Assembly: GCF_008064635.1 (NCBI RefSeq) | Contig: NZ_VRYZ01000005.1 | Coordinates: forward strand, 124,001-188,000 | Reading direction: 5' to 3' | From: Parahaliea aestuarii | GTDB lineage: Bacteria > Pseudomonadota > Gammaproteobacteria > Pseudomonadales > Halieaceae | Length of the DNA stretch: 64,000 bases | Shown here: positions 16,735 through 26,023 of the stretch, piece by piece | Position numbering within the stretch: position 1 is the first letter of the stretch | Layout of the letters: each line of letters begins with the position of its first letter | Notes under the pieces: model-generated | The model's input: only the letters and a program-made list of their open reading frames with translations | Told to the model about the DNA's origin: nothing | Database searches by the model: none | Translations under genes and position numbers: made by a program

Positions 16735-19215
16735 TCAGAAAGTATAGCCCAGGGTTATACCGTATGTCCTCGGCTCCAGCAGAAACTGGTTGGTGGCCAG
16801 CCCCACGTTCTGGTCGCCCAGGTACTGTCCGGTCACGTGGTCGTCGTCGTTGAGGTTGCGGCCCCAGACTTCGGCGAACCAGCTGTTGTCGGCGCTGTAC
16901 AGTGTGAGCGTGGCGTTCCACACATCCCAGGCATCGACCGTATCGTTCCCGGTGTTAAATACCCGCGCGTAGAATTCATCCTGCCAGTAGTAATTGGTGC
17001 CGGCCACCAGTTCCATGCCATTGTCGAAGGGCCAGCTGTACTGCAGGCCGAGGTTGATGGAATACTCCGGCGCATTGGGCAGCTGGTTGCCGTCCAGGTC
17101 GGCCTCGATACCTGCGCAGGGCGCTACGCCTCCGGGACAGCCGGGGCCAAGGTACACGTTGGCGTTAACTGCGTTGGCGATGAACTCGGTGGTGCCCATC
17201 TGGTTGATATCGGCCGGATCGAGGCTGGTTCCGCCGTCCATTGCCGTGTCCAGCCAGGACAGGTTCGCGGTCAGGCGCAGTCTGTCGGTGGGCAGCCAGA
17301 CAAACTCGCCCTCGAAGCCCTGGATGGAGGCGTCGAAGTTCTCGTTGAGGCTGGTCTGCTGGGTGATCTTGGAAATCTGCATTCCCTCGTAGTCGTAGTA
17401 GAAGTAGGTCAGGTTGGCCTGCAAGGTGTTGTCGAACAGGCGCGATTTAATCCCTACTTCAAAGGCATTGATGTACTCCGGATCAAATTCGGCCAGCGAG
17501 GGGTTTTCCTGCAACAGCACGGAATCGGCGGAGATGGGATTAAAGCCGCCGCTTTTATAGCTGCGCGACAGGGTCAGGTAGGCCATCACGTCCGCGTTGA
17601 TATCCCAGGTGGCATTGAACTTGCCGGTGGGCTCCTCCCAGTTGCCGTCGAAGGCGTCGTAGTCGCCGCCGGGCAGGGTGGGGTCGTTGAGGAAGTTGAG
17701 GTAGATGGTGCGCTGCTCGGAGGATTTCTCTTCCTCGGTATAGCGCAGGCCCAGGGTCAGGCGCAGGCTGTCAGTGGCCTGCCAGTACAGCTCGCCGAAG
17801 GCGGCCCAGGTCTCCAGTTCGTAGGTGCGGGTGTCGTTGTCGAACAAGCGTTGATCAGAAGCGATGCCGAGAGTGTCGCCATACAGTTCCAGCGCGGCCG
17901 AATGCACATAGTAGTGGACTTCGCTCTCGTAGTTGAGCCAGAAGCCACCCACCAGGAAGTTCCAGGGGCCGTCAAAATCGGAGGCCAGGCGTATCTCCTG
18001 GCTCCACTGTTCCGGTGTGGTGGTGGAGCGGTCGCTGGAATAGGCCCGGTCCACGGTGATGGGGCCATCCGGGCCGCGATCGACGGTCACTTCCACCGGC
18101 CAGGGCTCCGAGGCGACGGCAAAGTCGTAGTCGTTGCGGGCGTCCAGGTCGGAGTTGTGGTAGCCGGTCAGCCAGGTCAGGGTCAGCTTGTCGAGGTCGT
18201 ACTCCACCTCGAAGGAGGCCATCCAGTCCTCCACCTCGTAGCGCGGTTCGAAATCCAGGAATTGCTTGCGGGGGTCGTCGCTGATGGCGGAGTTGAGGTA
18301 ATCGTCGTCGGGAAAGTCCATACCCAGGCGGGCGGCCACCAGGTTGTTGATCAGGAAACCGGTGACCGTTGCCTGGCTGTTGGTGCGCTGGTTGGCGAGG
18401 CCGGTGGGCAGGCAGCCGATGATACCGGCCGGGTCGCGCAGGCAGCGCTGGTTACTGCCGCGCATGCGGTCGGAGTCTTCCTTCATGTAATTGACCACCA
18501 GGTTGACATCGGCGCGCTCGCCGGACCAGCGGGTGGAGGAGCGCAGGGCGTACATGTCGCGGCCGTCGATGTCATTGCCGGTGTGCTCGTTGTCGACAAA
18601 GCCATCGCGTTTCAGCGAGAAGAGGGAGAAGCGCTGGGCCAGGTTGTCGGTGACGGGCAGGTTGACGGCGCCTTTCACCTTGACGTGGTTGTAGTTGCCC
18701 ACTTCCAGGTTGATATTGCCGCCCAGCTCATCTTCCGGCTTGCGGGTGATGAAGTTGATCACGCCGGCGGTGGTGTTGCGCCCGTACAGTGTGCCCTGGG
18801 GGCCGCGCAGGACTTCCACCCGCTCGGCGTCGAAATACTCGGTTTCGAAAATACGGCCATTGTTCAGGTAGACGCCGTTGAAGTGGGCGCCGGTGCCGCT
18901 GTCCGCGGCCGCGCCGATGGCCTGGTTGCCGATGCCGCGGATGGAAATGGCGGCGGTGGTGAAGTTGTCCTTGCTCATCAGCATGTTGGGCACCGAGAAC
19001 TGCATGTCCAGGGATTTGCTGATCAGTGCCCGATCCAGTTCGGTGCCGCTGAAGGCGGTGACCGCGATGGGCGTATCCTGCACCGTGGTGGCCCGCTTCT
19101 CGGCGGTGACGATGATCTCCTCCAGCATGCCGGCAGCCTGGCCGAAACTGAGTGGGGCGAGCGACGCTGCCAGCAGGCCGAGCGCAAAGGGGGTACCGAC
19201 TGAACCGCGGGACAT
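16735..19215 (-). CDS. TonB-dependent outer-membrane receptor
   Basis: This is an 826-residue receptor: signal peptide (about 1-28), TonB-box-like EEIIVTAEKR, plug domain (VEVLRGPQGTLYGRNTTAGV), 22-strand beta-barrel, and C-terminal phenylalanine (ITLGYTF). It imports a scarce ligand using proton-motive force through TonB-ExbBD. This subfamily, with the VTAEKR box and GRNTTAGVINF plug, is abundant in marine and sphingomonad-type bacteria and is not clearly siderophore-specific. I saw no Fur-box-like sequence upstream. The ligand could be a carbohydrate, terpenoid, steroid or siderophore. The OmpA lipoprotein gene follows 35 bp downstream. Confidence 0.93.
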   Translation of the reverse strand: MSRGSVGTPFALGLLAASLAPLSFGQAAGMLEEIIVTAEKRATTVQDTPIAVTAFSGTELDRALISKSLDMQFSVPNMLMSKDNFTTAAISIRGIGNQAIGAAADSGTGAHFNGVYLNNGRIFETEYFDAERVEVLRGPQGTLYGRNTTAGVINFITRKPEDELGGNINLEVGNYNHVKVKGAVNLPVTDNLAQRFSLFSLKRDGFVDNEHTGNDIDGRDMYALRSSTRWSGERADVNLVVNYMKEDSDRMRGSNQRCLRDPAGIIGCLPTGLANQRTNSQATVTGFLINNLVAARLGMDFPDDDYLNSAISDDPRKQFLDFEPRYEVEDWMASFEVEYDLDKLTLTWLTGYHNSDLDARNDYDFAVASEPWPVEVTVDRGPDGPITVDRAYSSDRSTTTPEQWSQEIRLASDFDGPWNFLVGGFWLNYESEVHYYVHSAALELYGDTLGIASDQRLFDNDTRTYELETWAAFGELYWQATDSLRLTLGLRYTEEEKSSEQRTIYLNFLNDPTLPGGDYDAFDGNWEEPTGKFNATWDINADVMAYLTLSRSYKSGGFNPISADSVLLQENPSLAEFDPEYINAFEVGIKSRLFDNTLQANLTYFYYDYEGMQISKITQQTSLNENFDASIQGFEGEFVWLPTDRLRLTANLSWLDTAMDGGTSLDPADINQMGTTEFIANAVNANVYLGPGCPGGVAPCAGIEADLDGNQLPNAPEYSINLGLQYSWPFDNGMELVAGTNYYWQDEFYARVFNTGNDTVDAWDVWNATLTLYSADNSWFAEVWGRNLNDDDHVTGQYLGDQNVGLATNQFLLEPRTYGITLGYTF

Positions 19216-19380
19216 AGGCCATACTCCGATTTTTATGATTAGAACTTCGAGTACGCGGCCTACGCTAGCAAAGAATTCCCGGTATGAAAACGGAAATTAC
19301 CCACCCCTGTCGCAATTGATGGGTGCAAGGCGGGGCAAGCGGTTGTAGCTCCGCCGGTCGGCGGCGTCCGGAAAAGTGCT

Positions 19381-21582
19381 TTAGCGCCCTTTGCGGCGGG
19401 GTGCTTTCGGCGTGCGCGGCAGGCCGTTGTGCTGGGTGGCGAAGGGGCGGGACTGGCTGTCACCGGCGACCCGCTGGTGGCGTTTGGGCGGTTGGCGGGG
19501 GGGCACCAAATGTACCTTGCCGTTGCCGATCAGGTCGGAGCGGCCCATCTTTTTCAGGGCCTTGCGCAGTTCCGGCCAGTTGTCCGGGTCGTGATAGCGC
19601 AGGAAGGCCTTGTGCAGGCGGCGCTGCGACAGCTTCTTCACGGTGGGCATGGTGTCGGCGCCGCGGCTGACCTTCTTCAGCGGGTTCTTGCCGCTGTGGT
19701 ACATGGCGGTGGCGGTGGCCATGGGGGAGGGGTAGAAGGTCTGTACCTGGTCGGCGCGGAATTTGTTGCGCTTCAGCCACAGGGCCAGGTTCATCATGTC
19801 TTCATCGCGGGTGCCCGGGTGGGCGGCGATGAAGTAGGGAATCAGGTACTGCTCTTTGCCGGCCTTTTTCGAATACTTCTCGAACATCGCCTTGAAGCGG
19901 TCATAGCTGCCCATGCCGGGCTTCATCATCTTCGACAGCGGCGCGTCCTCGGTGTGCTCCGGGGCGATCTTCAGGTAGCCGCCGACGTGGTGAGTGACCA
20001 GTTCCTCCACGTATTCGGGGGTTTCCACCGCCAGGTCATAGCGCAGGCCCGAGGCGATCAGCACTTTCTTCACGCCCGGCACGGCGCGAGCGCGGCGGTA
20101 CAGGCTGATCAGGGGCGTCTGGTCGGTGTTCAGGTTCTTGCAGATGCCGGGGAACACGCAGCTCAGCTTGCGGCAGGCGGCTTCGATGGCCGTGCTCTTG
20201 CAGGCCAGGCGCCACATGTTGGCGGTGGGGCCGCCGAGGTCGGAGATCACGCCGGTAAAGGCCGGCGAGGTATCGCGGATGCGCTCCACCTCGCGGATGA
20301 TCGAGTCCTCCGAGCGGTTCTGGATAATGCGGCCTTCGTGTTCGGTGATCGAGCAGAAGGTACAACCGCCAAAGCAGCCGCGCATGATATTGACCGAGTG
20401 ACGGATCATCTCGTAGGCGGGGATGCGGGCATCGCCGTAGGCCGTGTGCGGCAGGCGGGTGTAGGGCAGTTCGAACACCCAGTCCAGTTCGTCGGTGTCC
20501 AGCGGGATCGGCGGCGGATTCAGCCACACATCGCGGTCACCGTGGGCCTGTACCAGCGGGCGGGCGTTGTGGGGGTTGGTTTCCTTGTGCAGGATGCGCG
20601 AGGCGTGGGCGTAGAGAACCGGGTCATCCTTCACCTGTTCGTAGGCGGGAATGCGGATCACCGCCGGGCGCGTATCGCGGCGGTCGAGCAGGGTGACTGG
20701 CACCGCCTCGATCTCCGCCGCCACCGCCGCGGGCAGTGCGCCGCCGGGTGTCATTACCTCGACCACTCCGGTTCCGCCGTCCTGCTCGCCGGACGTTGCG
20801 CAGCTCTCACTGCGGGTATCGGCATAAGGATTGATGTGGGGTTCTACCGGGCCCACCACGTCGATGTCCGTGGAGTCCACGACACGCCAGCCCTCGGGGA
20901 CCCGCTTGCGCACAAACCCGGTGCCGCGCAGGTCGCGGATATCGCGGATGCTCTCGCCCGCTGCCAGGCGGTGAGCTACATCGACAATGGCGCGTTCGGC
21001 GTTGCCGTAGAGCAGCAGGTCGGCGCGGCTGTCCAGCAGCACGCTGCGGCGCACCTTGTCGCTCCAGTAGTCGTAGTGGGCGATGCGGCGCAGGCTGGCC
21101 TCGATGGAACCAATGACCAGGGGTACGTCCTTGAAGGCTTCGCGCACCCGCTGGCTGTACACCACCACCGCCCGATCCGGCCGCTTGCCGCCCTCGTTGC
21201 CCGGGGTGTAGGCGTCGTCATTGCGGCGTTTGCGGTCCGCCGTGTAGCGGTTGATCATGGAGTCCATATTGCCGGCGGCCACGCCGAAGAACAGGTTGGG
21301 CCGGCCCAGGGCCTTGAAAGCCTCGGCGCTGGTCCAGTCGGGCTGGGCGATGATGCCCACCCGGAAGCCCTGGGCCTCCAGCACCCGCCCGATCACCGCC
21401 ATGCCGAAGCTGGGGTGGTCCACGTAGGAGTCGCCGGTGACGATGATGATGTCGCAGCTGTCCCAGCCGAGGGCGTCCATTTCCGCGCGGCTCATGGGCA
21501 GTTCGGGAGCCGGGCCAAAGCATTCGGCCCAGTACCGGCGGTAGTTGTACAGCGGTGTGGGGGCGTTTTCGGAAGCGGACAT
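19381..21582 (-). CDS. ygiQ: YgiQ-family radical SAM protein
   Basis: This is a 733-residue UPF0313/YgiQ protein. The N-terminal region (about 1-350) is cobalamin-binding-like, and the radical SAM core carries the CX3CX2C iron-sulfur motif GCFGGCTFC (Cys403, Cys407, Cys410). The length is typical. The reaction is not established for the family. The basic C-terminus (about 700-733, rich in Arg/Pro/Lys) is typical of many members. Transcribed from the minus strand between two TonB receptors, but with gaps of about 160 bp on both sides, so it is probably an independent unit. Confidence 0.9.
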   Translation of the reverse strand: MSASENAPTPLYNYRRYWAECFGPAPELPMSRAEMDALGWDSCDIIIVTGDSYVDHPSFGMAVIGRVLEAQGFRVGIIAQPDWTSAEAFKALGRPNLFFGVAAGNMDSMINRYTADRKRRNDDAYTPGNEGGKRPDRAVVVYSQRVREAFKDVPLVIGSIEASLRRIAHYDYWSDKVRRSVLLDSRADLLLYGNAERAIVDVAHRLAAGESIRDIRDLRGTGFVRKRVPEGWRVVDSTDIDVVGPVEPHINPYADTRSESCATSGEQDGGTGVVEVMTPGGALPAAVAAEIEAVPVTLLDRRDTRPAVIRIPAYEQVKDDPVLYAHASRILHKETNPHNARPLVQAHGDRDVWLNPPPIPLDTDELDWVFELPYTRLPHTAYGDARIPAYEMIRHSVNIMRGCFGGCTFCSITEHEGRIIQNRSEDSIIREVERIRDTSPAFTGVISDLGGPTANMWRLACKSTAIEAACRKLSCVFPGICKNLNTDQTPLISLYRRARAVPGVKKVLIASGLRYDLAVETPEYVEELVTHHVGGYLKIAPEHTEDAPLSKMMKPGMGSYDRFKAMFEKYSKKAGKEQYLIPYFIAAHPGTRDEDMMNLALWLKRNKFRADQVQTFYPSPMATATAMYHSGKNPLKKVSRGADTMPTVKKLSQRRLHKAFLRYHDPDNWPELRKALKKMGRSDLIGNGKVHLVPPRQPPKRHQRVAGDSQSRPFATQHNGLPRTPKAPRRKGR

Positions 21583-21744
21583 GTGAACAGGCGCTCGTGG
21601 CGCGGGCTGGATGGCCAGTAACAGGGGCCAGGGTCATTCGACAAGGGGCGCGATTGTACCTGAAAAGTGGTTTGCTTGCCCTGTGCAAATGTCCGCTTCA
21701 GGCGCCCCGGCCCCGGGGGCCGGAACGCCGGACTCCGGGGAGGC

Positions 21745-22371
21745 TCAGCTGGCTGGGGCAGTGGTCTCGGGTTTCTCCAGTTCCAGCGCCAGAGCCTGGC
21801 TGAAGGTCACCACCACCGGGGCGCCGATACGCAGTTCCGGCATGATCTCGGGGTCCACGTCAGTCACTGTGTGGTAGTTGTCGCGGGGGTCGAGGAGTGT
21901 GACGGTACCCAGCAGGCGGTTCATGCCTTCGATCGAGCAGACCGCGCGGACAACGCGAACACCGGCGGCGGCGGGCAGTTCGTCCAGCGAGGCGATTTCC
22001 GCGTCGTCGACTTCCTGCCAGGGGTTGGCCAGCTCCTGTTCGGTGGGCTCGCGCAACTCGGCGGCGAAGGCTTCGAGATAGGTGGCGACGACCACATCGC
22101 CCACGGCAAACTCGTCGAGGCGCTCAATATCATCGCTGGCAGAGAGGGTAAACAGGTTGCCCTCGGGGCCTTCCAGAGTGACGTCGCGGGTGTCGTGATC
22201 AATGGCCGTGATGGTGGCCTCGAGCTGAACCGCGGCAGCGCGTTTGGCCGTCGGGACCGTTTTGGCCGCTTCCGCTTCCGCGTCCTCGGCGCTGGCTCCC
22301 ATTGCCGGCACAAGAAGGCTTGCGAAAAGCAGCCAGGCGCTGAAACGGGAAGCAGTGGATGTACGTGTCAT
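21745..22371 (-). CDS. Secreted protein with internally duplicated domain, function unknown
   Basis: This 208-residue protein has a Sec signal peptide ending near ASAED. I do not recognise a named family. The mature part appears to contain two related repeats: one around residues 50-110 (ATITAIDHDTRDVTLEGPEG ... VGDVVVATYLEAFAAELREP) and one around 150-203 (GTVTLLDPRDNYHTVTDVD ... IGAPVVVTFSQALALELEKP). Each is beta-rich with a short helix ending ALxLExxP-like, suggesting a small OB-like or SH3-like barrel used twice. The ATG at 22371 has AAGGAGAT upstream. It lies between ygiQ and a TonB receptor, with 155 bp to the latter, and is probably periplasmic. No catalytic motif was seen. Confidence 0.7.
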   Translation of the reverse strand: MTRTSTASRFSAWLLFASLLVPAMGASAEDAEAEAAKTVPTAKRAAAVQLEATITAIDHDTRDVTLEGPEGNLFTLSASDDIERLDEFAVGDVVVATYLEAFAAELREPTEQELANPWQEVDDAEIASLDELPAAAGVRVVRAVCSIEGMNRLLGTVTLLDPRDNYHTVTDVDPEIMPELRIGAPVVVTFSQALALELEKPETTAPAS

Positions 22372-22526
22372 CGTTATCTCCTTGGAAGGTGTTTTACGTT
22401 CGAATGCCCTCCGATCTGCGCCGGCCAATAGGCTGCGGCACTCCAGGCTCCGCGGGCGTCTGGAGTATAGTTCAAGGATTCGCAGTGTGTTGCCGCACAC
22501 TGCGAATACGCTGACATTGCCTTGAA

Positions 22527-25010
22527 TCAGCTCTGGAAACGGTAGACAAAGTCCATCCCCACCATGCGCGGTGGAATGCGCCAGCCGGTGAGCGAGCCGA
22601 TGGCGTCGCCGTTGTCACCGAAGACGGTAATCACTTCCTCGTCGAACAGGTTGGTGCTCCAGGCGCTGATTTCCCAGCGCTCGCCCTCCGGCAGCAGCGA
22701 AATACGCAGGTTGGCGAGGTCGTAGGCGTCCACCTTGCGGGTCGGGTCGTTCAGGCTCTCCACCCGCTCGTCATTCCAGGTGTAATCGAAGCGCGTCAGC
22801 AGTTCACCGAAATCGCCCAGCGGCAGGTAGTACTCCAGCGCCAGGTTGACCTTGTTCTCCGGTGTGCCCACCCGGGGCTGGCCGGTCAGGTCGTCCTCGG
22901 CGGTTTCACCGGCGGCGGCGATGATGTCGAAGTCGGTGTACTCGGTTTTCAGCCAGCTGTAGTTGCCGGACAGGCTGAGGTGGTCGGTGATCAGCCAGGA
23001 GCCTTCCAGTTCCACCCCGTAGCCCTCGGCATCGGCATTGCGCAGGTTGTAGCTGGGAATCGGCTGCCCCAGCAGTTTCAGCTCTTGCAGGTTGCTGTAT
23101 TCGTAGAAGAAGGCGGCGACATTGAACTGTACCCGGTTCTCGAAGTAGGCGCCCTTGCTGCCGATCTCGTAGTTGATCACTTCCTCTTCATCGTAGGAGG
23201 TATCGATATCCGGGCCGAAGTTCAGGCTGTTGAAGCCGCCGGACTTGAAGCCGGTGGCCACGCTGGCGTAACCCATGACGCTGTCGGTGAAGTGGTAGTC
23301 CAGCACCAGGCGCCCGGAGAGGGCGCCCCAGGTATCGCTCTGGGAGCTGTCCAGCACCGCCTGGCCGTTGTTGTAGAAGGCCAGCCCGAAGTCGGCGCCG
23401 GCAATCTGGTTCTGGTACTGGGTGAACAGGTCGAAGGCCTTGTCGTCATAGGTATAGCGCAGGCCGCCGGTGAGGTTGACGCGGTCGGTCACGCTCCAGG
23501 TGGCATCGCCGTACAGGGCGTAGCTCTCGTAGGTGCCGCTGCTCTCAACCGACTCTATCCAGTCGTCGCCGGCGGCGATGCGCGGGCCGACATCATTCAG
23601 GATCTGCAGCAGGCCGACCAGCGGATTGCTGGACAGGCCGAAGTCCTGCAGTGTGCCCTGGTCGTTCAGGAAGCTCCAGATAAAGGCGGAGCTGGCCATG
23701 CCGTCCAGGCCGCGATCTTTCAGTTGCTGGCGGTAGCCGGGCTGGAGCTCGGACACCTCGGTATTGGTCAGTCCGTCCAGGGCGTCGATGTCCTCCTGGG
23801 GCAGGCCGGCGAGCACGGACAGGAAAGTCTGGGACGTCTCGGAGGTCGAGTTGCGCAGAATTTCCGACCAGGCGAAGGATTCCAGCGTACTCATTTTGAA
23901 TTCGGCAGTGGTCAGGTGGTCCACCGTTTCCCGTGAGTAGGCGGCGCCCGCGGTCCATTTCAGGGTGTCGGTGGCGCCGGTAAAGCGAAACTCCTGCGAG
24001 AAGTATTCGTTGTCGTCCGGGTTGGAGGAGGCGAAGTAGTAATCCGGATTGTTGGAGCCATCCAGGTCTTCCAGCAATTCCGTTTCAAACTGGCGGTAGC
24101 CGGTGATGGAGGTAAAGGTCACATCGCCCATGTCGTGATTGACTTCCAGGGAGGTGGCGAACATGTCGCGCTCTTCCTTGCTGACGAAGTCGTTGGCGAT
24201 ATCGCCGTAGGGGTCGAGCCGCCGGCCCGGGTTGGCGCCTTCGAACACGCTGTCGATCAGGGTGAACTGGGCGCCGCCGTGTTGATCCATCTTGCTGTAC
24301 TCGGCCCGCAGCAACACTTCCGTGCTCTCGCTGACATCCCACAGCAAGCTGGCGCGCACACTGTCGGAGTTCTGTTCACTCTGGTCGGGGCCGGTCAGGT
24401 TATCCAGATAGCCGTCGCGATTGCGGCTGACTGCCAGCAAGCGCAGGGCCACCGTGTCCGACAGGGGCGTGTTGTACATAAATTCGCCGTCCAGTCGACC
24501 GTAGTCACCCACGCTGACTTTGGCCCGTCCCTCCTGCTCGAACACCGGCGGCTGGCTGATGATGTGAATGGCGCCGCCGGTGGCGTTGCGGCCGAACAGG
24601 GTGCCCTGGGGGCCCTTGAGCACTTCTACCCGGGCAATGTCGGCCAGCGCTGCCTCGGCACCGGCGCCACGCGCGGCATACACGCCGTCGACATAGACCG
24701 CGACCGCCGGATCCGAGCCGACCGTCCAGTCGTTGGTTTGCACGCCGCGGATGCTGTAGGTGGGCTGCAGGGCATTGTCATTGTTCATTTCCACGCCGGG
24801 GGTGAAGCGCCCCAGGTCGGTGAGGTTGCGAGCGGATAGTTTTTCGACGGTACTGTCGTTAAAAACACTGATGGAAATCGGCACGTCCATCACATTTTCG
24901 GCCCGTTTCTGGGCGGTGACGATGACTTCTTCCAGCATCGGCTGGGCGGCAACGGTGGTGGATGCGGCCATGATGGCAGCGGCAAGGGCGTGGCGTTGGT
25001 GGCGTTTCAT
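22527..25010 (-). CDS. TonB-dependent outer-membrane receptor
   Basis: This is an 827-residue receptor with a signal peptide (about 1-22), TonB-box-like EEVIVTAQKR, plug domain (EVLKGPQGTLFGRNATGGAI) and a long barrel ending in FVYRFQS. It belongs to the same broad group as the receptor at 16735-19215 but is clearly distinct: different plug detail, insert lengths and C-terminus. The insert around residues 360-500 is long and acidic, which may form extracellular loops. The ATG at 25010 is used. The ligand is unknown, and no metal-regulator box was recognised upstream. Confidence 0.92.
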   Translation of the reverse strand: MKRHQRHALAAAIMAASTTVAAQPMLEEVIVTAQKRAENVMDVPISISVFNDSTVEKLSARNLTDLGRFTPGVEMNNDNALQPTYSIRGVQTNDWTVGSDPAVAVYVDGVYAARGAGAEAALADIARVEVLKGPQGTLFGRNATGGAIHIISQPPVFEQEGRAKVSVGDYGRLDGEFMYNTPLSDTVALRLLAVSRNRDGYLDNLTGPDQSEQNSDSVRASLLWDVSESTEVLLRAEYSKMDQHGGAQFTLIDSVFEGANPGRRLDPYGDIANDFVSKEERDMFATSLEVNHDMGDVTFTSITGYRQFETELLEDLDGSNNPDYYFASSNPDDNEYFSQEFRFTGATDTLKWTAGAAYSRETVDHLTTAEFKMSTLESFAWSEILRNSTSETSQTFLSVLAGLPQEDIDALDGLTNTEVSELQPGYRQQLKDRGLDGMASSAFIWSFLNDQGTLQDFGLSSNPLVGLLQILNDVGPRIAAGDDWIESVESSGTYESYALYGDATWSVTDRVNLTGGLRYTYDDKAFDLFTQYQNQIAGADFGLAFYNNGQAVLDSSQSDTWGALSGRLVLDYHFTDSVMGYASVATGFKSGGFNSLNFGPDIDTSYDEEEVINYEIGSKGAYFENRVQFNVAAFFYEYSNLQELKLLGQPIPSYNLRNADAEGYGVELEGSWLITDHLSLSGNYSWLKTEYTDFDIIAAAGETAEDDLTGQPRVGTPENKVNLALEYYLPLGDFGELLTRFDYTWNDERVESLNDPTRKVDAYDLANLRISLLPEGERWEISAWSTNLFDEEVITVFGDNGDAIGSLTGWRIPPRMVGMDFVYRFQS

Positions 25011-25111
25011 GCGGTACAGCTCTCTAATCGTTATGCAGGTTCGAAGGCCGGTTTACGGCGCACACATTCTAGGAGCGGGACGCCAGGAAGGCCAGCCCCG
25101 GTGCTGACGCT

Positions 25112-25954
25112 CTATTCGCCGTCGCGACTGAGGGGGGGGAGGTCGCTGCCGCAGTACTTGCAATACCTGGCATCGAGGTCGTGCCCGGCCCGGGAGCACT
25201 GGCTGCAGTTGCGGGTGGTGAGGTGATTGCCGCGCAGGCCAGAGGCCAGTTCGGCGGTGATGATGCCGGTGGGCACGGCGATGATGGCGTAGCCGATCAG
25301 CATGCCGGTGGCGGAAATGGCCCGCCCGAGGGCGGTCAGCGGTACCACATCGCCGTAGCCGACGGTGGTAATGGTCACGATGGCCCAGTAGATGCTGATG
25401 GGGATGTTGTCGAAGCCGCTCTCGGGGCCCTCCACGACATACAGCAGACAGCCGAAAATCACGGTGATGATCATCATCATCGAAAAGAATACGAAGATTT
25501 TGCGGGTGGAGCGGCGCAGTGCCCCGGCCAGTATATTGGCCTCGTTGAGGAAGGCCAGCAGGCGCAGCACCCGGAAGATGCGCAGGATGCGCAACAGGCG
25601 CACGATCAGAAGGGACGCCGCCTGCGGGAACACCAGGGCGACATAGGTGGGCAGGATCGCCAGCAGGTCCACCACCCCGTACACGCTCAGCACATAGGCC
25701 TTGCGATTGGGCGAACACCAGATACGCACCAGGTATTCCACCGTGAACAGCACGGTGAAAACCCACTCGATCTGCCAGAACAGCCAGCCCCACTCGGTGT
25801 GCAGATTCCAGATGGAATCCAGCATGACGATGATCACGCTGGCCACGATGGCGACGATCAGGATGATGTCGAACCATTTCCCGGCCGGTGTTTCAGTGCC
25901 GAAAATGACGTCGTAGAACGCCTTCTGCAGGGGAGAGATGTCGCGCGCGGTCAT
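25112..25954 (-). CDS. Voltage-gated potassium channel with C-terminal zinc ribbon
   Basis: This 280-residue protein has six membrane segments. The S4 sensor shows arginines every third residue (R119, R122, R125, R128, R131). The pore carries the potassium selectivity filter TVGYGD (197-202). After S6 there is a short cytoplasmic zinc-ribbon-like tail with CxxC pairs at Cys250/Cys253 and Cys265/Cys268. It should function as a tetrameric Kv-type channel in the inner membrane. The ATG at 25954 gives the usual N-terminus; a GTG at 25993 would add 13 residues. No strong ribosome-binding site supports either. The zinc ribbon may be a tetramer-stabilising or redox-sensing element (inference). Confidence 0.9.
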   Translation of the reverse strand: MTARDISPLQKAFYDVIFGTETPAGKWFDIILIVAIVASVIIVMLDSIWNLHTEWGWLFWQIEWVFTVLFTVEYLVRIWCSPNRKAYVLSVYGVVDLLAILPTYVALVFPQAASLLIVRLLRILRIFRVLRLLAFLNEANILAGALRRSTRKIFVFFSMMMIITVIFGCLLYVVEGPESGFDNIPISIYWAIVTITTVGYGDVVPLTALGRAISATGMLIGYAIIAVPTGIITAELASGLRGNHLTTRNCSQCSRAGHDLDARYCKYCGSDLPPLSRDGE

Positions 25955-26023
25955 GGCAGGCTGGCGTGGCCCCGGTCTGGAATGCCACGCCACTATATGC
26001 CAGGGAGCCCGCCAGATGAAACC

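Noticed and set aside
16837-19203. Long plus-strand frame opposite the first TonB receptor
   Set aside because: Antisense shadow; Val/Gly/Ala-rich, with no recognisable domain. The receptor on the other strand is complete.
19429-21621. Long plus-strand frame opposite ygiQ
   Set aside because: Shadow frame; the minus-strand radical SAM motifs are unambiguous.
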